Part shown: positions 63,328-64,000 of the stretch, piece after piece
How positions within the stretch are numbered: the stretch's first letter is position 1
Layout of the letters: each line of letters begins with the position of its first letter
NCBI RefSeq assembly: GCF_023656745.1
Contig: NZ_JAMOKO010000004.1
Location: 98,238 to 162,237 of the forward strand
Length of the DNA: 64,000 bases
Reading direction: 5' to 3'
Origin: Collinsella sp. BG-O-102
Lineage (GTDB): Bacteria > Actinomycetota > Coriobacteriia > Coriobacteriales > Coriobacteriaceae
Notes under the pieces: generated by a model
Database searches by the model: none
What the model was told of the DNA's origin: nothing
What the model saw: the letters and a program-made list of their open reading frames with translations, nothing else
Program-made: the position numbers and the translations under genes

Positions 63328-63362
63328 CCACATTCATCCGCACATGTACGGATGAATGTGGG
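63328..63362. mobile_element. Palindrome at the probable left end of the IS30-type element
   Basis: CCCACATTCATCCG is perfectly inverted as CGGATGAATGTGGG around CACATGTA. It lies about 55 bp before the transposase start and marks the sharp change from host-like to very GC-rich DNA, so it is likely near or at the insertion sequence end. Confidence 0.55.
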
Positions 63363-63415
63363 AACCCGATACCCTGAGGGCCGGATCGGTCGGCCCCGGG
63401 AGATCGGAGGACGGC

Positions 63416-64000
63416 ATGTCCGGAAAGAAGAAGAGTGGCTCCGCGAGGGCGGTCCCGAGGGCCTACGGAAGGCTCACGAGGCACGAGCGGGACACGGTCC
63501 AGAGGATGCTGGAGCGCAGGGCGTCGTGCAGGGAGATCGCGAGGGAGCTGGGCAGGTCGCCCTCGACGGTGAGCGCCGAGGTGGCGTCGCACAGGTTCGC
63601 GACGGCGCCGAAGGCCAGGCGCGGCGAGCGCGTGGACGCCACCGCCGACCTGTCGGCGGCCTGCCCGCGCCTGGCCGCGTGGCCGCGCTGCTGCAACGGG
63701 TGCGGGCGGTACCGCGCGATCGGCTGCAAGCGCCGCCCCCACGTCTTCTACGAGGCCCGGGCCGCGCAGCTGTGCGCCGACTCGGTCCTCGTCTCGTCCA
63801 GGCGCGGGATAGACGCCGACGAGCCCGCCGCGGCGGCCAGGCTGGAGGCGATAAGGGACTGCCTGCGCCGGGGGCTGTCGCCCGAGCAGATGGCGGCGCG
63901 CAACGGCGGCCCGGTGGACCTGTCGCCGTCGACCATCTACCGCTGGGTCTCGGCGGGCTACGACGGCATGACCAACATGGAGCTCAGGCGCAAGGTCGGC
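63416..64000 (+). CDS. IS30-family transposase, 3' end outside the window
   Basis: 195 codons are visible from the ATG at 63416 (CGGAGG five bases upstream). The N-terminus contains an HTH_38-type helix-turn-helix (YGRLTRHERDTVQRMLERRASCREIARELGRSPSTVSAEV), then a cysteine-rich segment (CPRLAAWPRCCNGCGRYRAIGC), then LSPEQMAARNGG..LSPSTIYRWVSAGYDGMTNMELRRKVG, the classical IS30 middle region. The DDE catalytic core would follow beyond base 64000. The gene is much more GC-rich than its neighbours and uses AGG for arginine where host genes use CGC/CGT, indicating recent acquisition. Confidence 0.93.
   Translation, partial: MSGKKKSGSARAVPRAYGRLTRHERDTVQRMLERRASCREIARELGRSPSTVSAEVASHRFATAPKARRGERVDATADLSAACPRLAAWPRCCNGCGRYRAIGCKRRPHVFYEARAAQLCADSVLVSSRRGIDADEPAAAARLEAIRDCLRRGLSPEQMAARNGGPVDLSPSTIYRWVSAGYDGMTNMELRRKVG

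Noticed and set aside
63275..63742. 155-codon minus-strand frame at the right end
   Set aside because: Antisense to the IS30 transposase N-terminus, which has recognisable HTH and IS30 motifs in the plus strand.

Overview
The window is about 64 kb of GC-rich DNA with the gene content of an anaerobic actinobacterium of class Coriobacteriia. A Collinsella-like gut organism is my best guess. That rests on family recognition: pyruvate:ferredoxin oxidoreductase, rubrerythrin, carbamate kinase, paired LytS/LytTR systems, mannose-family PTS with sugar-isomerase-fold deglycases, and many GntR/UTRA regulators. Intergenic regions are short but packed with palindromic repeats of several families. No rRNA, CRISPR array or prophage is visible. 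The only clear mobile element is the left end of an IS30-type insertion sequence at the right edge.

Left part (1-20.4 kb): a 5'-truncated nifJ; a lone AAA/DUF4143 ATPase behind 34-bp iterons; a gene remnant; carbamate kinase; a repeat cluster; a membrane-anchored C39-like peptidase; an amino-acid permease followed by an amidohydrolase; then two paralogous LytS/LytTR two-component systems separated by a zinc phospholipase C-like protein, an MFS transporter and a glycosyltransferase that overlaps the second kinase; and a small phosphodiesterase.

Middle part (20.4-39.7 kb): tRNA-Asp, an Rrf2 regulator with a cluster-less MutY-like glycosylase, rubrerythrin, a membrane protein bracketed by duplicated palindrome-terminator modules, a nucleotidyltransferase/HTH pair resembling a toxin-antitoxin system, rmuC, an ABC exporter, endonuclease III, a zinc-ribbon membrane protein, an ATP-grasp protein lying between 44-bp direct repeats, mfd, a PAP2 phosphatase, a threonine aldolase and a GNAT acetyltransferase. 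DNA repair is well represented (mutY-like, nth, rmuC, mfd, and later recQ).

Right part (39.7-64 kb): a carbohydrate/Amadori-compound region with three GntR regulators, three FrlB/GfrF-like SIS proteins, one complete mannose-family PTS (IIAB fused, IIC, IID), a HAD phosphatase and an EamA transporter. The likely logic is PTS uptake and phosphorylation of glycated amino acids, SIS-domain deglycation, and GntR proteins sensing the phosphorylated ligand; operator-like repeats are visible beside each regulator. RecQ, an LDH-like dehydrogenase, homoserine O-acetyltransferase, an AbiEi/endonuclease-like protein bracketed by repeats, 5-formyl-THF cyclo-ligase, an M16C peptidase, a fourth GntR gene and the IS30 transposase follow.

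The most unusual signal is a roughly 145-bp element present twice (41692-41835 after a SIS gene, 50114-50259 after a GntR gene). Its loops and linkers are conserved while its stems differ by compensatory changes, which points to a structured RNA. Several other repeat families (hairpins with a GGGACA core, GAGCGTGGATAATCTCCC palindromes, 62-bp-phased palindromes) deserve attention. Site positions read by eye may be off by about one base.
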